From Serinus canaria (Eukaryota > Chordata > Aves > Passeriformes > Fringillidae), in assembly GCF_022539315.1 (NCBI RefSeq), contig NC_066343.1, forward strand, positions 35,865,146 through 35,929,145: a stretch of DNA of 64,000 nucleotides, given 5' to 3'. Below the pieces are notes generated by a model. The model saw only the letters and a list, made by a program, of their open reading frames with translations. It was not told the DNA's origin and did not search any database. Made by a program: the position numbers and the translations under genes. How positions within the stretch are numbered: the first letter of the stretch is position 1; each line of letters starts with the position of its first letter. Shown here one piece after another: positions 48,326-61,972 of this stretch.

Positions 48326-51300
48326 ATAACCAACCCTAATTCTATAAAATAGAACCTAATTAGAGGATAGCCACAGATACCAAACAATCAGTACTGACCA
48401 GCATCTTGATTATGGGTGACTGGCATCATTTAGCCCCTTTGTCTCATTTTTTTTGTGCTTACTTTTTCCCCACCCACTTTCTTTTCTTTGTTCCAATTCC
48501 AGTCTATACCTAATATTTTTTCCCCATTTTTACTAGAGGTTTACTACATCTAAACCTAAGTTTTTTATGACAGTTCTGGTTACTGGGATATTGTTGGACT
48601 AGCAAGGCTCTGTGCCTTAACACTCTTCCAATTAACTCGTGAATAATTTCCCCTAATTTAATGTTCGGTGAGATCGGATCATTCCTCCTAGCGTTGTCAT
48701 AGATTTTGTCAGCTTCTTGCTGTCCTGCTTTTTATTACTAGCCAATTTCCCATGTCATGTCCTGCAGTTTCTCATACTCTGTCCATTTAGCCAAACCCCA
48801 GTTGAAAGCATCATTATCCAACTATATGCTTCAACAGGCACTGCAATTCTAAAGGCAGATTTACGGACTTGCTACATATTGCCACACGTGGTACAGTTTA
48901 CTTACATACAGAGCATACAATTTTTTCTCCTGTTTATCTATATGGAGAATTGTCCCTGCCTTTAATTTAATTGAGAAAATCCATTCCAGAGGGAAAAGAA
49001 ATATTTATTGCTTTTACTATAGTTTCCTTTCTCCTCCATTTTATGATTTTATTTAGATCTTAGCTGGACAGTGTAGTCAGTGTTGTGAAGGTTCATGCTG
49101 ATAACACATAAACTATGCCCTATCATGTTTAGAATTCTTGACAAACCAAAAGAGGGGAAATTTTAATTTTCTCACCTTTGCAATGGTGCTGTCCCCTCAC
49201 TGAGAAATACCAAAGGTTTCTGTAGACATTTTTTGGAAATGTATACACTTAAAATATGTTTGCAACCCTTACAAAGACTCATAACTGTGATCTAAACTTT
49301 TTTTTTCCAGCATGCACACTTGCAACAGTGATCATGCTATGTGGCATTTCAGTAAATTCTGTTAGTTTCACTAAAACTACATCTTTGATGGGGTTCAGTA
49401 TAACTACATCTTTGATGGCTCTGCACTTTGTGGTGTGGCAGGTAAATTATGTTATCTTTTGTTCCTTGAGATGGAATGGTCCTTTGTCTGGCAGTAGAAG
49501 TCTTCCAGGTCTTGGTACCCTGATTCCTGCAAATTTTCTCTTGAGTTAAAATTGATGATTTCACAATTTCGGCCTTATTGTTTGCTTCAACTTTCTTAAC
49601 TGACAAGATTTAAAGTTGTGTTGCTGTGTAAGTGAATTTGTCTGTGTGATTACAAAATAATGTCTTTTTAACCCTTCAACAATTATTTTCCCCCTCAGTT
49701 AAAGTGTGCTGAGTTCACAAAGTTGAGCCTCATGAATTTGGATTATATTTTGAAGGTGATAGTACTGAGTGAGGTTTGTTCATTTTTCTGCTTTAATAAT
49801 GAATGTATGGGTTATTCAAAAATAAAACTGCCTTACCTGAAGAAAAAGAAACAGAGCAGTATTTATGGACTTGATTAATTATAAATAGTTGAAATTTTTC
49901 TTCTTTAGAGCTAAGAAAAGTGTGATTGTGTACTGCATGCAAAAAGGTTCGCTCACCTCTTGCTTGTAATTATTTTGTTTAAATTAAAATGTCAGTACTG
50001 TGTGATTAAAAAGCTGCCTACCGGGAATGTCTGTAATAAAAACCTTCCTCCTCTGTCTTCCTCATTTTGATGTTCAGCTTTTGCTTTAAGTTTTAGGGTA
50101 AAACAATTAACCTTTAAACAAAAAAAAAAAAAAAAAAAACAAACTTAAAAGACAGTGAGACTATTCCCTGGCTTCAGTTTTCTCTGTTTAATTAGGTTTA
50201 TACACTACCACTGGCATAACCCTTCAGAATCCTCACTGCTGAGGTCTTAAGGGTGAAGAAGGCAAGGAGAGACCATCATCACTCTTGCACAGAATATGGA
50301 AGTCATCACTCTTCATGTGTTAGTTCACAGTGAGACTTCTAATACCATAATGAACTGTTTAGTTACATGATATTTATTTATATCATCATGTAACATGTTA
50401 GTTTATGATACCTTCCTTTGAAAGGAAAGGTAATACAAGGAGTCAAAAAATTAACTAACTGGATTCTAAGATGTCTCTATTCAAAAGACACTTAAAAAAC
50501 AGTTAAAAAAACCCACATAACAGGTAGATTTGGCTTTGCTCTTCTTGGGTGCCATATTGCCTAAAAAGGATCCAGAAGCATGTCCAAAATATTTCTTAAT
50601 TTTTATTCATGCTTGATCACAAAAAAAAGTATTGATTTATGTATATTTCATTTAATATATAGTTGAAGTTTTACAGACATGTATTCTGACTACTCAGAAG
50701 TGCATTACCATGATCAGATGAAAGCAAATGTTATTTTGAATGCAATTTGTCCCAAATATAAGTCTAAAGAACAACCTTTGGAAATTTCATCCTTCACCTG
50801 TACAGTGCTGTCAAAACCATCATTAAAATGCTGAAGTTGTAAACCTAAAGTGTAGGAAGAAGTCAACAGCGCCAAACTCTTACCTTTATTTGTTTGTTTG
50901 TTTGTTTTGTCCATTTTGTCAATTTTTTTTGTCTACCTTGCATTTGTCATTCTTTCAAAAAGAGAATGGATATTTGCAACCTGATGGTTGTTTCTGTGGG
51001 CGGTTAGTTGGCACAGAGCAATACTAGAGAGAGGTCTCAGAGAAAAGAAAGTATCAAAATATGCAGTTATATCAACTGTTTGTCTCTTTCTCAGTCAAAG
51101 CTCTCTTCTGCCATGTAATATCAGCTTGGACTTACACTGCTGTCTGTAGGTTTGCAAGATCCTTCAATTCCATTGTCCCCTATATTCGGTTATCTAGATG
51201 ACAATTTCTTTCAGTGCGGAAAACAGAGATGACAGACAAATAGGACTAGTAACGTTTTATTTCCAGTTGAGCTTTTTAACTTTTGGTTCCTCCAGTCCTT

Positions 51301-53917
51301 CCTGCTCCATGTTGATGGATTTTGTCTGGCTATGGAGTGTGGAGGCCAAGCTAAACTCTCCCTCCTTTGTGAAGGTATGGGATCATTATCGAAGGTGACA
51401 TTCACCATCCCAGAGGCTGAAAGGTCCATTGAAGCCCTTCAAACCTGTATGAAAATGTCTTTCAATTACAGGTCTCCATCTCTCCTCCTTGCCCTGTAGC
51501 TTAGCTGATCAAAATGAGGGCAGCATTTTCAAGCTGTGCTGCAAGAATTTCGGTTCTGATTTCTGTAGCTGACGAAGTCGAACTCAGCAGGCTTGACCAG
51601 AGAAGCAGAGACGAATTGTGTTACAAGATGGCAGAGTGCCCTCCTTCACATCCACATTGTTGCAAAATAACCTTCAAATATATACTTGAAAAATTCTCTT
51701 TCTTCTCCCGTCAAGGAAATGATATAATAGATACAGACAACAGAAAATGGATATTGTTCTTCTTCACAGTCAATGATTTCCTGAAGGTTTAGATAAATGA
51801 ATTAGGTAACACAAGAAACAAAATTATTTTAAAAAACTTATTAAAAATCCTTTACAGTATCAGGCTGGAATTCACTTTGTGATCTAAGTAAGAAATTCTG
51901 AAGAAAATTCAGGTTTAGAGACTTATGTTACCCATTGAAACAGGTAATAAATTTACCAACATCCTTATTGCTCATAAACATCTGCTACTTAGCTCTAGTC
52001 AAAACAAAATTCTTGAGGCAGAAAAAGGAAACAGCTGCCACATCAAACACAGTGTTGATGCTGCAATGAATTTTATTGATTCCCCTTCCTCATGCTACAT
52101 ATAACTCTTCAAAACCTGCAATATACATTTGCCTGTTCAATAATTTATACATTAGACTTGCTTGTCTATGTGAAACATAGTGTAAATGCAAAGAAATCAG
52201 TATATTGACTGGCAGGAAGTTAAACTACATGCTTCTACAATGTTCTTGATAGGAAAACCTGTGGAAAAGGAAATTGAAAATTTGAGTTGATTTGGGTGAA
52301 TTGAAACTTTTCTTATAAGAGTGACCAAGTAAAATAATTTCTAGTGCATACACTGACCTTTCCTTGAAAATCTCCTGAATTGATATTTTTGGTCTGTTAA
52401 AAAAAAAACAACAAACAAGTGTGTGAAATTTTTGCTTTCTAAAAGAAGATTTTTTTCCTGGAAGCTGTCATTCACATATGAAAGTTCCAAAAACCAAAAA
52501 TGGGGAAATAAGCTATGCAGCGTTCTAAATGATTAGTCCTTCCTACGTCCATAACATACAACACATTTCCACATTCCCTGTAAAGAGAAAGATGAGTGCA
52601 AAGTCAGAAAAATAGAATAATTCAAGCTGGCAAGCACAATATTATGCTGAATTCAGAACATATTGCTTAGATTTTTGTCCAATCAGGTATCTGTCTGATC
52701 ACACATAAGCAAAAGAACCGAAAAATACCGTTTTATTTTTCATTGTGTGTGCCAAGGGAATTGGCAGGTTACTGTAACTTGCTACCTTTGTCAGTGTATT
52801 TTGAGGAAATACATTACTTCATATTCCATTCTAATAATGGAAAGAGAATTATTCCCTTCTCAACATTCTTTTGCTGTTCAGAGTGAAAATCATTCGTTAG
52901 TCTCATTAAATAGGAGGTGAGTCCTAATTGATCCCTCAAGCTAGACAGCAAGCATTAAAATTCAGCCTCTTTCCAGAGCAGAGGAAGGTTTTTTCCTAGA
53001 TATTTCTTAAGAATTTAGAGGACAAAATCTCATGTTAATGACTTAAGCAAATGATGAAATTAAATGCTCAGGAAGTATGCATAAACATCTATAAGGTGGA
53101 GAAACTTGAGCTGGTAATGAAATTTGAGTCTGAGGAATATATTCTCTGTCTGGGAGACAGAGATTTTCAAACTATTCATTCTCCAGAGTATAGAATCATA
53201 ACAACAAGAGCTGAAGGAAAACTAGTTAATCATCTTGCCTCTCTTCCCCCCAGAGGATAATTTTTCTGAATGCTTCTCAAGATTCCCTTCTTCCCCTCCA
53301 AACCTCCTTATCTGAAATTTCATTTTAATTGTCTAAGACCTAGAAGGCAGAAATCAGGAGAAGTAATGGAGCTTCTGTGACATCTTAATACAGTCTCATG
53401 AGTCCTAGTTAAATTACAGCAATGCTATAATCTATCCCCCAGAAAACAGAGCACAGACCTGATGTAAAGATGTGTTTGCATATGAATCAAAAGTTTTTTA
53501 TATTTTGTATGTGAATTTTGTAAGTTAAAATTTAATTTTTCAGGTGTATAAAACTACCCAGTGGAGCAGGAACACAACCTAAAAAATTCTTCAAAATACA
53601 CATGGTTGTGGTTGAGAGAGAACCATATTTTACAGCCTTTGAAGTATGTAAACATACATCTTTAACCTATTTACATTTCTGTAAGATTGTTCTGGAATAA
53701 CAAGACAAGATCACTTTTGCTCTCCATCTCAGAAATAAGTAAAAAAAAAAGACCAGAATAACCTGAAAAGACCAAAAATTACAATAACATCATGAACAGA
53801 GATGAGCAAGAAAAAACTCTGACAAAACATAGATCCCAAGTTAGAGCCAATACAAATGTCAGAATACTTGAACAGTTTGTATTTTATTTGTATAGGTTTT
53901 GGTAATCCCCCAGACCT
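48326..53917. other. Unique AT-rich intergenic sequence
   Basis: About 5.6 kb without a recognised gene or transposon. It includes a possible splice-flanked open block at 49311-49441, a 20-A run at 50120-50139, a (TTTG)n patch at about 50885-50910 and an unrecognised 92-codon frame (plus, 51514-51792) in slightly GC-richer sequence. Confidence 0.45.
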
Positions 53918-54413
53918 CAGAATTACAGAATATATGCAAAGCTGGAAGGGACCCACAAGGATCATTGAGTCCAGTGACTCTGCATGTGTCTGAGAGCACT
54001 GTCCAAAAACTTGAACTCTGTCCGACTGAAGCTGTGACCACTTCCCTGGGGAACCTGCTCCAGTGCCCTGTCACCCTCTGGGTGAAAAGTCCTTTCCTAA
54101 TACTCAATCTAAACCTTCCCTGACACAGCTTCAGGCCATTCCCTGGGGTCCTGTCACTGATCACCACAGAGGAGAGATCAGTGCCTGCCCCTCCTCTTCT
54201 CGTGAAGAATTTGCAACTGCAGTGAGGTCTGTCCTCAGTCTCCTCTGGGCTGAACAGACCAAGTGACCTCAGCTGCCCCTCATAAGGCTTCCCTTCAAGG
54301 TCTGTCACCATCCTTGCTGCTCTCCTTTAGACACTGTCTAATGCCTGTTTTATACTGTGGCACCCAAAGTTGCACACAGGGCCTGAGGTGAGATCACAGC
54401 AGTGATGAGTAGA
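53918..54413 (-). mobile_element. CR1 LINE 3' region, dead
   Basis: Antisense CR1 on plus: 'cagaattacagaatatatgc', 'agctggaagggacccacaag', 'ggggaacctgctccagtgcc', 'tcctaatactcaatctaaac', 'ggctgaacagaccaagtgac', 'cctcataaggcttcccttc' and 'cacacagggcctgaggtgag'. The minus-strand frame 53859-54311 (150 codons, longest in the window) covers the ORF2 end and UTR and begins VTDLEGKPYEGQLRSLGLFS, matching the VKGLEHKSYEERLRELGLFS region of CR1 ORF2. This is the reason for its length; it is not a gene. Confidence 0.93.
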
Positions 54414-56387
54414 CCTAATAGTGACCACAATATAAGACTCATTAGTAATTATAAATCAGTCCTCTTAAAAGTGTTTCTTGAAAGGGTTTTGGACACATGG
54501 CAATGTGGACTACAAACATAGATAGTTCATAACTTCTGCAGAGCTTCTATTCAAAGAAATCTAACTTGATTATGTATAGCACAAAAATCCATCTGGACTT
54601 CGGCAGTGTGGATGGTTTAGTTTGCTAAATTTCCAGAAAAGAAAAAAATATAGGAACATATATGGTTAAAGCCACAGAATATGGGAACTGAGTGGTCAGA
54701 GCTTATCTATATAGTGAGTAGTCTGTATTTTACATTATAGGGGATGTGAAGAAACTGGCCTTTTTTGGTTTTGTTTTGTTTTTTTTTTTCCCTAGATTGG
54801 TATCTATGGAGGTATCTGAGTTTAAAAAATAATCTGCATAGCTGAACTCTGTAAATTTTACTCATGTGTTGTTAAAGGGTAGTTAGTTCAGATGTAAAAT
54901 TTGCTAAGTTTTCTGAGTTTGATGTTCAGGTTGTCAACAGAATTAATCATACCTGGGGGTCAGTAAGAAATAATTTGATGAAATTACAAGGAACACAGTT
55001 GTAAAACCTTACAATAACAATGCTGGTGATGTGAGGTGTAGTATCCTTAGATTAGATTAGTCTGTTAATTTACCACTTCATCCTGCAGAATAACTTCTAT
55101 TTCTTTTCAGGTTTTCTAATGGCCTGTTTGCACGTCTCCATATCCTTTGCATTAAAATCTTCTTGAAAAGCGAACAAAAACTAAAGCTGCATTTAAATAT
55201 TCATTTGAAAATGACACTTCTTCAGGGAAATAGATTATAATGAGCAATGTTTACTAAAAGCTCTTAATATAATTGGTTACACATAAACAATTGGAGAAGT
55301 TCCTAGCTGCACTCAGCTTGCAACTCATTTTCTAGCCATTAGCTCTTTAACAGTAGGGGTTGCAATAAAAGATCAGTCAAATAACTACCACTGGCTTGTA
55401 CATTAGATGCAGTGTAAAATGTCTTTTTCAAGGCAGGAAATGTCTTTCTTTTCATGAGGAAGAACTCTGCATTTTCTTCTTGTTGAACAATTTTGTTAAA
55501 GCAGTAGGCACAAGATTTATGTACATACAGTTAGCATGTCACTCATTTTCAGTGTCAAAGCCACTCAGTGTTCAGATGTTTGTAAGCTGGAAACAAGTAT
55601 TTGATAATCAGCAAAAATGATATCCCTATGTGTCAACTGATGACTAGTGTTGGTTGCAAACTCTGTTGTTTAAAGTGGAAATAGTAGTTTATACTGAGGG
55701 TCAAAAAGAAAGCCAGTTTTATGTAATTGCCGTGATACAATAGTGTGTTTTTAAGGCATCACGTGTGTATAGAATCATACATAAGGACATGCACTAGTAT
55801 GTATTCATATACGTGTGTTTGTGTACAAACAGTACCTCAGGACTGGGCATTTGGATAGCACGCACCTATGTGGTGTCTTGCCTATATTGTTCTTTCAGTG
55901 CACTGTGCATGTAAAAGCTGATGAGGCAAAAAAACTCCAGTTTGTATCTACCTTAATTAATTATCACAAAATCCCTTTATTGGAACAAATAGCTCAAAAA
56001 CATATATATGAACAAGCACTTAAAATTTTGTTCTGTTATATTCACTCTTTGGGGTCCTTTTCCTTTTTTTCCCCTATTCTTTGAATAGAAAAACTTTTCC
56101 TTTATTGAGCAAAACTTTCTTTGAGGTCAATGGAAAGTCTCACCTTGAGAATGACCTCAGAACTGTTTTGCTATTCATGACACTTTCATTTACTCAAGGG
56201 TGATGAGGCAGTAATGTTTTGTGTCTGCTTATAGGCCAAAGCTAGTTGGAGCCTTAGAGGTCTTTTAGGGTTCCTGGCTCTGAGGTCCATGAATGCTTCC
56301 TGTACAGTTGAAAAAAAAAATCTAAATTCTAATAAAAAACTCTACGGTCAATATGAAATCATAATAAAGGAATTCACAAACGCATCT
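54414..56387. other. Unique AT-rich intergenic sequence
   Basis: No gene or element recognised; frames are at most 89 codons (plus, 55815-56084) and unrecognised. Confidence 0.5.
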
Positions 56388-57612
56388 TAGATTCCCATAG
56401 TCAATAAGGTTGGAAAAGTCCTTCAAAGTCGTCAAGTCTGACCTTGACCAAACACTACTGGATCAATTAAGTTCTATGGCACTAAGTGCTATGTTCAGTA
56501 ATTTCTTGAGCTACTTGCAAGCATGGTGACTCCACCACCTCTCTGGGCAGTGTTTTCCAAGCTTTGACAATCTTTCATAAAGAAATTTTTCCTGATGTCC
56601 AACCTGGACATCCTCTGGTGCAACTTGAGGCTATTTCTTCTTGTCTTGACACTTTTTCCCTGGTCGAAGGGGCCAATCCCCACCTGGCTGCACTCTCCTT
56701 TCAGGAGTTGTAGAGAAAGATAAAGTCACCCATGAACCTCCTTTTCTTCAAGCTAAACAATCCCAGCTTCCCCAGTTTCTCCCCATCTGACTTACTCTCT
56801 GGACCCTTCATCATCTCTCTTGTCCTTCTCTGGACATGCTTCAGCTTCTCAGTGTCTTTCACAAACTGCAGGGCCCAGAATTGAACACAGCATTCGAGGT
56901 GTGGCCTCACCAGTGCCGAGCTTGAGGGGACAATCACCGTCCTGCTTCTGCTGGTCACACTGTGGCTGATACAGACCAGGATGTCATTGGCCTTCTTGGC
57001 CACCTGGGCACAGCTGGCTCGAAGCAGCTGGCTCATGTCCAGCTGCTGTTGACCAGCACCTCCAGGTCCTTTTCTGTCAGGACTCTACAGCCTCTCCACC
57101 CTCAGCCTGAGGAGCTGCCAGGGGCTGCTGTGACCCTTGGGCAGGACCCAGGACCTGGCCTTGTTGAACTTCAAAGATTCGCCTTCTGCCCATGTATCCT
57201 GTCCAGGTTCCTCTGCAGACCCTTCCTACCCTCCAGAAAATCAGCACTGGATGTTGTCTGTGAACAGGAGATGGAGGCTGCACACAAGCTCTTCATACAG
57301 ATCATTGAAGATGGTATTAAACATCTGGATAGTTTTTAACCCAACAAAGAGACCACCAGTCCAAGTGATGGGCTGCCAGCCTCTCCACGTTATTGCTGCA
57401 TGAAACTGTATAAAAGGCTTTGCTGAAGTCCTGGTAGACAGCACCCAAAGTTTTTCCCTTATCCACTGGGTGTGTCACTGAGCTATAAAAGGAGATCAGG
57501 TTTGTCAAGTAGGACCTGTACTTCCTAAATCCATGCTAGCTAAGCCAGGTTCCCTGACCTTGCATTCTATCTATCAATTCCTCTGAAACCTTCTGCCTTT
57601 TAAAATCATGTG
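56388..57612 (-). pseudogene. CR1 LINE with partial RT domain, internally deleted
   Basis: The minus strand spans part of RT to the 3' UTR. The frame 56701-57036 reads VAKKANDILVCISHSVTSRSRTVIVPSSSALVRPHLECCVQFW, a good match to the CR1 ORF2 C-terminus. The frame 57317-57508 reads MTNLISFYSSVTHPVDKGK and DFSKAFYTVS, the RT stretch around motif A with Asp-to-Tyr change after KAF. Between them 'tggatagtttttaacccaac' and 'caggtccttttctgtcagg' keep family order but with deletions. The 3' end at 56388 lacks good AGAATCATAG units. Multiple frame breaks make it inactive. Confidence 0.93.
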
Positions 57613-60600
57613 CAAATTTATTTGTCTTCCATATATGGTTGATGCAGTAAGTGCATTGAAACTATGTGCTTATGTCAGTTAATATTCAGATGGTAAAAAA
57701 ACATTGAATTTAATTATGTAAGAGAGACACTGCCTGAGTCCTTTCAGCATGGCCAGAACTTTTGTTCTGTGCCTGTTTTGAGCCAGGGCTGTAATGACTG
57801 AACTTCAGCACACGATCCTGACATTCTTGCAAGTATTCCTCAGCTAGGACAGAAATGAGATAAAGCATGTGGAGAAATCTCAAATGAATAGTGATGACTA
57901 ATAAAAAAGGTTAATTCTGTTTTGTGCTTTTGCTTACTTGAAGATAGAATTTTTGTTCATTTATCAACTTGTTTTAGGCAGGTGATACAATGTAGTGTTT
58001 TTTACTCGCAGCAGCCTTTTAGCAGCCTTGTAATCTCTGAAGCAATGAGTTTCCATGGATACTAGCCTATTCTTCCTCCAAGTTCCTAATAAAAGTGTCA
58101 TATGATCCGTACACATTTGCAAGTGTTTGCATTTCATACATGACTATTTGTAAAGTCCCCTTTTAGACACAGATTGCGTTCAACAGAAGTGCAGAAACAT
58201 GTTTTCCATCTTAGAAGCAAAACAAAGTAATTTCCTCAAGTGACAGAGGAAAACTGGATTATTATTGTAAATGAAACCAATGAAATCTCTGGTATAAATG
58301 AAATCAAAATCTGTATCTAGGCTTCAGCTGACAGAGTAAGCTTGGAAACTCTCCCTCCAGTACATTCTGATTGTTGTGGACTGAAAAGAGCTTCACTTTC
58401 TTGAGTTCCGATCTGGTTTCCTCCAAGTACAGAATTACTGTAATTTGGATTTTAACATCAGAGGGCTGGTGTAGCATATTTGTAACAGTAAATTTTCATT
58501 AAAAAAAGGAGGCAACAGCCCCTCTTCCCCAATAAAACCACAACAACCTGTGGCTCTAAGCATCAGTTCTTGGTGTAAAGTTTGTGTTTTTCTTTTGGAT
58601 AGGGAAAAACCCACAGGATGAAAAATGCTTTGTTAGGAATGGAAAAAAAATATTTTTTTTGTAATAATAATTAATTAATATGTGTAGTTCTCCTAGGATC
58701 AGAAATATTTGTTATCATTAGAAAGTTTCAACTCACTGATATGAAGGCTGTTCTAGCAAGATCTTTCTGACAAGAATGGGCAAAATTATTGACAAGGTCA
58801 TTGCTGCTCCTTAGGGAAGTCAGCTGTCCATTCTCAAACACCTCTGTATGTGTGCCAGCACAGGTTTTTGTGTGGCCGTGTGAAAAGCCAGATCGATAAA
58901 TTGATCTGAGTTAGAAACAAGTTTAGGAAAAAAATAGATTTTGCATGGTGTTTTTCAGGCCTATCACTTTGCGATCTGATTTGTTACTGTTCAAGCACCT
59001 GCGTTGCCTAGCAGTGTATCATGTCAAAAGGGAGAAAGAGGAGTTTGTGAGATTTAGGTTGAAAAAAAAGTCTGATACACCACAAAATTCTAATGAGGTG
59101 ACTATTGAAGTCTGTATGGCAGCCTTCAGAAACAAGAGGCATCACACTGCACTTGAAAAAAAAGCTGTTGTTTGCAAGCTAAGAAAACCCATGCTGTCAT
59201 ACTTGTGGATTATAAATTTAAGAATAGAAACTGAAAGCACGTAATCTCCATCTGCATAGATAACATTGCATGATGAAAAGACACTATCTGAAATTATACA
59301 GACATCAATTTTTTGAATTAATATATTCTCACATTTTAGAGTTTGCTGTTTGCCAGTTTTTCCCCTCTTATACAAAACCTGTCACTGTAGCTTCGTTATT
59401 TATACACATTTTTTTTCCTCAGCGTTCTTTGCCTATAATTACTTTTTGGCAAGCTTGCCACATCACATAGAAATATATCAAACACACTCATGGGCAGTCC
59501 TTTGTGACTTGCAAATGTAAGTATTGTAATACTGATAGTTTTTTTGAATGTAATCTCTCTTTAAGAATGATCTTCACAAACACAAAAATTTCTTTCTTTT
59601 GCAAACAACTCTATTTCTTTCATGTTGTCTGTTCATAAGTCAGACCAGAATAATAGTCCTCTCAGCTTCCGTGGATTATTTCCAAGCTTTGATCAGAAAG
59701 CGAGCACTCCTTGCTGAAATGTGAAGCCTGCCAAGGCTTCTCATAGTAAGACTGTTCTGTTCAGAATTTCCTGGTTGTCCATGCAAGTGTAAGAGCATAT
59801 TGATCAGTGCACACACAGTGGGATGAAACTCCAGCATGTGATCAGAATGCAATGGGAAAGCTTCAATTTATTATTTTTTTTAGGGTGAACAGGGAAAGAT
59901 ATATCACTGTGTATACATATATCTCACTTGCTTATTTGAATCCAGTGTGAATTTACTTGACTGCAGACTGAATAACAGTATTTGGTAGTTGCTTTCATTA
60001 AAGGAGAGCCATGAATCTACACAATTTTGCCCTTGTTTAAAAAAACAGAAAGGTGCATGTACATTGAACATGTAACCAGAATGCTTATCTTCCTTGTTTT
60101 TGTGTGGAAAATAGTAACTGTTGAAATTCTTGGATAAAATGAACAGCATAAACTAACTATGAAAAAATAAATCTTCCTTCAATAATATACAGTCAGGTGG
60201 CACTTGGTTTAATAACTAGCCTTGGTTTTTTCTTTCCATGCTAAGAATAAACTTCAGAGACTGTCTGAAAAATCAGAGAAATTCTACAGAGCAATATATT
60301 GAAATTCAAAAAAAAAATTCTATCTGGTGTCCAAACTGAGAGGACTCTCACTTTTTCTGTATGGGCATGCCTAGGAAAGATTAAGAATAGAAGATTATTT
60401 CAAATATTACATTTAAAATAAACATTTTCAGAACTGCCATAAGAAATTGCAGAACTTGCAAAAATACCCAACAAGTGGTAAGGCATGATATACTAAATAT
60501 ATTTCTTTAGTCTAGGAAGTCTTGAATATTCATAGCTTTACTATCTAAACAGAAAGATTTTCTCAAGATTTTTCTCAAATTTCATGTTTGAATGCAAGTG

Positions 60601-61838
60601 TTAATCCATAGTTTCATAACAGAAGGAAAAATGGTATCAAAATGCTCAGACATTGAGGACAATGGATAGAAGGTCAATGGATACTGAGTATTTAGTTTTG
60701 TTTTGATTTTTCTTAGACTTCAACTTTTATTGCACAATTTCCATTTTTTATTCCATGGATATTTCTGATAGCTGAAAATACAAAGAAATCTTCTTGATTT
60801 CAGTCAGTAATGTCTGCTGAACCTTGGCTTGCCATCAGTAAGTATTCTACAATGTTTTAGAAAGACCCCATCAGATTATCTTATAGTCATTGTTTCTCTA
60901 TCAAGCTTACCTCTTATGTCAACTTTCGACTTAGTCAATGACACTGATTTCACAGAATTTCCCTTTCTGACCATCATATGAACCTTCCAGGCAAGAGTAA
61001 TTTCTACAGTGGAACATATTTTGCTTTTATCAGGTTTAAATTGCCGAAGTTTCAAGCAGAGTTCTGAAGAAGACTGATCGTTCACTCTAGTTCTTAATTA
61101 TTCTCTGGAATTCTGGAGTTGAATGAAAAACTCTAAATTGTGCCTAACACCAAAGACATAACTGACAAAGTGGATTGTGATTAGGACAGCAGCCTGAACC
61201 CAGCTGTACAAAAGGTAGGTAAGATTTAACATATATGGACTTTTTTTCACTGAACTCTAAATCCCAGTCTTTTTGTAGTTGCTTGTGGGAATTCCTGAGA
61301 CTTGAATAAATGCCTGTCCTTAGCCAAATATGAGAAGTTCCTCAGCCGAGGTGATGGAGAGCTGCTGCTTGTCTTGTAGGACCTGTAACAACACGTTATT
61401 TTACTAGAATATATCATCTCCCTGTGTTTCCATGGAGAAGGCAAGGCAAGGAGCTTCTTTTGCACTGAATAAGGAGAAGATGGAAAGGAACTAAGTGGAT
61501 ATCAGAGCCCTTTTCAATTCTGTAATTCTTCAGGCAATGAGATGCTTTTGTACCCTCTTTCTCTACAGTGAAGTTTTAAGAGGAAATTTTTTGTCATTGA
61601 TAAAGGATGAAACATGATTCCAATACTAAAACAAATATTTTAGTTAAGTTACTTCTTAAGTAACTGGAAAGATTTAGTCTCTTGTAATTCCTTCAAGGGA
61701 ATCTTAAGCAAAGGATGAAGGAGAAAAATTGTAGAAATAATAGAAATTTTAAAAACACAAAGCAGTCTTCATTATTCATTCTGCCATGGATGTGCAAAAT
61801 ACTGTCTGCACAGTGAAAGGAGCAGGTGAAAGGACTAT
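57613..61838. other. Unique AT-rich intergenic sequence
   Basis: No gene, RNA gene or transposon recognised over 4.2 kb. The longest frame is 99 codons (plus, 58945-59244), basic in its second half, without a recognisable domain. Confidence 0.5.
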
Positions 61839-61972
61839 TAAAAAAAAAGAAACAAAAAAACCTAAAAGCAACAACAAAAAACAATGTCAAAAACTCACAA
61901 AAACCAAATCCCACCCCCCTCCCAAAATAAACCCCAAAAACAACCCCCCCCCCCAAAAAATAAAAAGAGGAG
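61839..61972 (+). repeat. A/C-rich low-complexity tract with an 11-C run
   Basis: Nearly all A and C on the plus strand, with runs of A and a C11 run at 61944-61954. The lysine/proline-rich plus frame and glycine/phenylalanine-rich minus frame here are artefacts of this composition. Confidence 0.93.

Noticed and set aside
53188..53260. Possible tiny CR1 3' end ('agaatcataacaacaagagc', then 'gttaatcatct')
   Set aside because: Only weak similarity over about 60 bp; insufficient to call.
53859..54311. Longest open frame (150 codons, minus)
   Set aside because: Its start reads like the C-terminal region of CR1 ORF2, and the rest runs through CR1 3' UTR and neighbouring DNA.
57077..57403. Overlapping frames on both strands near 57.1-57.4 kb
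   Set aside because: They are alternative translations of a decayed CR1, which is GC-rich and stop-poor in several frames.
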